Assembly: GCA_021604505.1 (NCBI GenBank)
Contig: BQJC01000001.1
Location: forward strand, 832,218-896,217
Direction of reading: 5' to 3'
DNA: 64,000 bases
DNA from: Nitrospinaceae bacterium
GTDB lineage: Bacteria; Nitrospinota; Nitrospinia; Nitrospinales; VA-1
In this document: one piece after another, positions 62,984 through 64,000 of the stretch
Position numbering within the stretch: position 1 is the stretch's first letter
Layout: each line of letters begins with the position of its first letter
Notes under the pieces: generated by a model
What the model saw: the letters and a program-made list of their open reading frames with translations, nothing else
Database searches by the model: none
What the model was told of the DNA's origin: nothing
Made by a program: the position numbers and the translations under genes

Positions 62984-62994
62984 AGGAGGTGATT
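62984..62994 (+). promoter_or_regulatory. Orphan Shine-Dalgarno-like sequence
   Basis: AGGAGGTGATT is a near-perfect complement to the 3' end of 16S rRNA, but no ATG/GTG/TTG lies at a suitable distance downstream. It is 105 nt upstream of the next start. It may be a ribosome-standby site, a leftover of a lost gene, or part of a tiny leader ORF from TTG 62974 (14 codons). Confidence 0.3.
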
Positions 62995-63098
62995 CAACTC
63001 GAGTCGCAAGGATTATAGGAAAGATAAAAGCAGGTCTTTTTTGTAATACGAGCAAGTGGTTTGCTGTTTTATTAACTTTATTGCAGGAGAATTTCTCA

Positions 63099-63614
63099 AT
63101 GAACAGAATGATGTTTTTCAAATCTACTTTCATGGCTTTTTTGGTTGCAGGGCTGATGGCTTTTACTGTTTCTCAGGTGAGTGCAGTTCAAGCGACCTTT
63201 GATGCGGCGGTTGAAATCCTGGCTCCACTGGAAATAGATGAAGACGTTCCGCTGGATTTCGGTCAGATTGTAAGACCGACTGCTGATGAAAACGAATTTC
63301 AGCTGCTTCCCGCAGGTGGCCCCGTGATCGTTACAGGAGCGGGAGATGGCACCCATGTTGATGGAACTCAAGTTCCCGGCGATTTAAGTATCACCGGTGG
63401 TGCAGTAGGTGGGTCGGGTGCGGCGGTCACAGACATAACGGCTTTGCCATTGGCCTGCACTCTAGGAGGGGTGACTCTGACGGATGTCGCGTTAACAGGC
63501 ACCCCTGGTACGACCCCATTCAATGTCGCTGTGGGTGGTACGGTTGAGGTTACAAGTGGTGCTGCATTGGGTGCCGGAACTTGCGCCTACACCGTAGAAG
63601 CGCTCTTTAATTAA
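63099..63614 (+). CDS. DUF4402-like secreted protein
   Basis: A 171-residue protein from ATG 63099 (AGGAG upstream; a TTG at 63081 is rejected). Signal peptide about residues 1-30 (VSQVSA). The mature domain begins ATFDAAVEILAPLEIDEDVPLDFGQIVRP, shared in outline with the partial gene downstream, and the end CAYTVEALFN fits a beta-sandwich surface protein. Two cysteines (in LACTLGG and AGTCAY) may bridge. Probably extracellular or surface-assembled; a fibre subunit role is speculative. Confidence 0.72.
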   Translation: MNRMMFFKSTFMAFLVAGLMAFTVSQVSAVQATFDAAVEILAPLEIDEDVPLDFGQIVRPTADENEFQLLPAGGPVIVTGAGDGTHVDGTQVPGDLSITGGAVGGSGAAVTDITALPLACTLGGVTLTDVALTGTPGTTPFNVAVGGTVEVTSGAALGAGTCAYTVEALFN

Positions 63615-63623
63615 ATTGGCAAA

Positions 63624-63655
63624 AACCGGAGGACGAGGCGACGAAGCCTCCGGTT
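63624..63655. terminator. Stem-loop between DUF4402 genes
   Basis: AACCGGAGG (63624-63632) pairs with CCTCCGGTT (63647-63655), a perfect 9-bp stem with a 14-nt loop. There is no plus-strand T-tract, so it is a weak terminator or attenuator that could lower expression of the next gene. On the minus strand a T-run would follow. Confidence 0.45.
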
Positions 63656-63698
63656 GTTACCAAAATAGTGTTCACAATATTCAAAAGAAAGCTTTGAC

Positions 63699-64000
63699 AT
63701 GAAAAATGTAAGCTTTTCAAAAGTTATCCAGATGGTATTCATGACCTGTGTGATAGCTGTTGCGGCGACAAAATCGGAAGCAGTCCAAAAACCTCTTCTG
63801 TCCGATATTGAGATTTTGGATCAAATTCCGATTCAGTTGAATGAAAACCAGCAATTGGACTTTGGGAAGATCGTTCCTCCAGACACCGGAATTCAGATTT
63901 TTATAGTCACTCCGGCGGGTGTGGGGTCTCCAAAAATTCCAGGCGCAAACGGTGCGTTTATCCTCAGCGATGAACAGCAAGGGTTGATAGATGCCACCGG
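63699..64000 (+). CDS. DUF4402-like secreted protein, 3' end beyond window
   Basis: Partial gene of 100 codons to the right edge, from ATG 63699. Residues 1-29 are a signal peptide ending KSEA. The mature start PLLSDIEILDQIPIQLNENQ followed by LDFGKIVPPD resembles the previous gene (EILAPLEIDEDVPLDFGQIV), so both belong to one family and arose by duplication. No stop is in view. Confidence 0.7.
   Translation, partial: MKNVSFSKVIQMVFMTCVIAVAATKSEAVQKPLLSDIEILDQIPIQLNENQQLDFGKIVPPDTGIQIFIVTPAGVGSPKIPGANGAFILSDEQQGLIDAT

Overview
The window looks like chromosomal DNA of a marine, Gram-negative, respiring bacterium. It has outer-membrane porins, an LptF permease, lipoproteins, Tat and Sec signals, and c-type heme sensor domains. 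A member of the Nitrospinota or a related deltaproteobacterial-like lineage is my best guess. This rests only on gene content (periplasmic heme DUF3365 proteins, a single reducing PKS in a glycolipid-type cluster, an acetogen-type Fhs) and not on a marker gene. No rRNA, tRNA, CRISPR array, insertion sequence or phage gene was seen.

Region 1-7.8 kb is mostly housekeeping: an edge-truncated glycosyltransferase, an ATC-hydrolase-like protein, ThiO (thiamine), BioA (biotin), a pterin synthase with the ExxHGH signature of the PTPS-III type, a Ca/Na antiporter and formate-tetrahydrofolate ligase. Region 7.9-20.1 kb holds a tandem c-heme DUF3365 protein, a 35-residue membrane miniprotein with its own terminator, a Kef-type K+ exchanger, a CBS protein, a coupled GCS2-ligase/aspartoacylase pair, a TIGR03546/TIGR03545/DUF4197 envelope operon, and a SUMF1-like/molybdopterin oxidoreductase pair.

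Region 20.1-23.6 kb is a remarkable chemoreceptor: an N-terminal periplasmic c-heme domain, two PAS domains, an MCP signalling domain and a C-terminal truncated haemoglobin. Region 23.9-42.8 kb reads as one lipid/glycolipid neighbourhood. It contains a YghO-like N-acyltransferase, a 2,579-residue fully reducing type I PKS (KS-AT-DH-CMeT-psiKR-ER-KR-ACP), a CDP-alcohol phosphotransferase, two GT-C-type membrane glycosyltransferases, a dolichol-phosphate-mannose-synthase-like GT2, a PAP2 protein resembling inositol-phosphoceramide synthases, a periplasmic START-like lipid-binding protein, a GT4 glycosyltransferase, a flippase-like UPF0104 protein and a polysaccharide deacetylase. This is the strongest candidate for an undescribed system: a polyketide-tailed phosphoglycolipid made and exported by one cluster.

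Region 43-47.4 kb has a lipoprotein metallophosphoesterase, LptF, dodecin, a decayed CBS gene and a pentapeptide-repeat protein. Region 48.2-59.9 kb is a same-strand cluster with two CusA/CzcA-like RND pumps. Between them lie a small secreted protein and an adaptor too short to carry the usual alpha-hairpin; downstream are an AlgE-like outer-membrane barrel and two secreted proteins, ending at a strong terminator. The rest (59.9-64 kb) has an OprP-like porin, a zinc-ribbon protein and three DUF4402-type secreted proteins, the last cut by the window edge.
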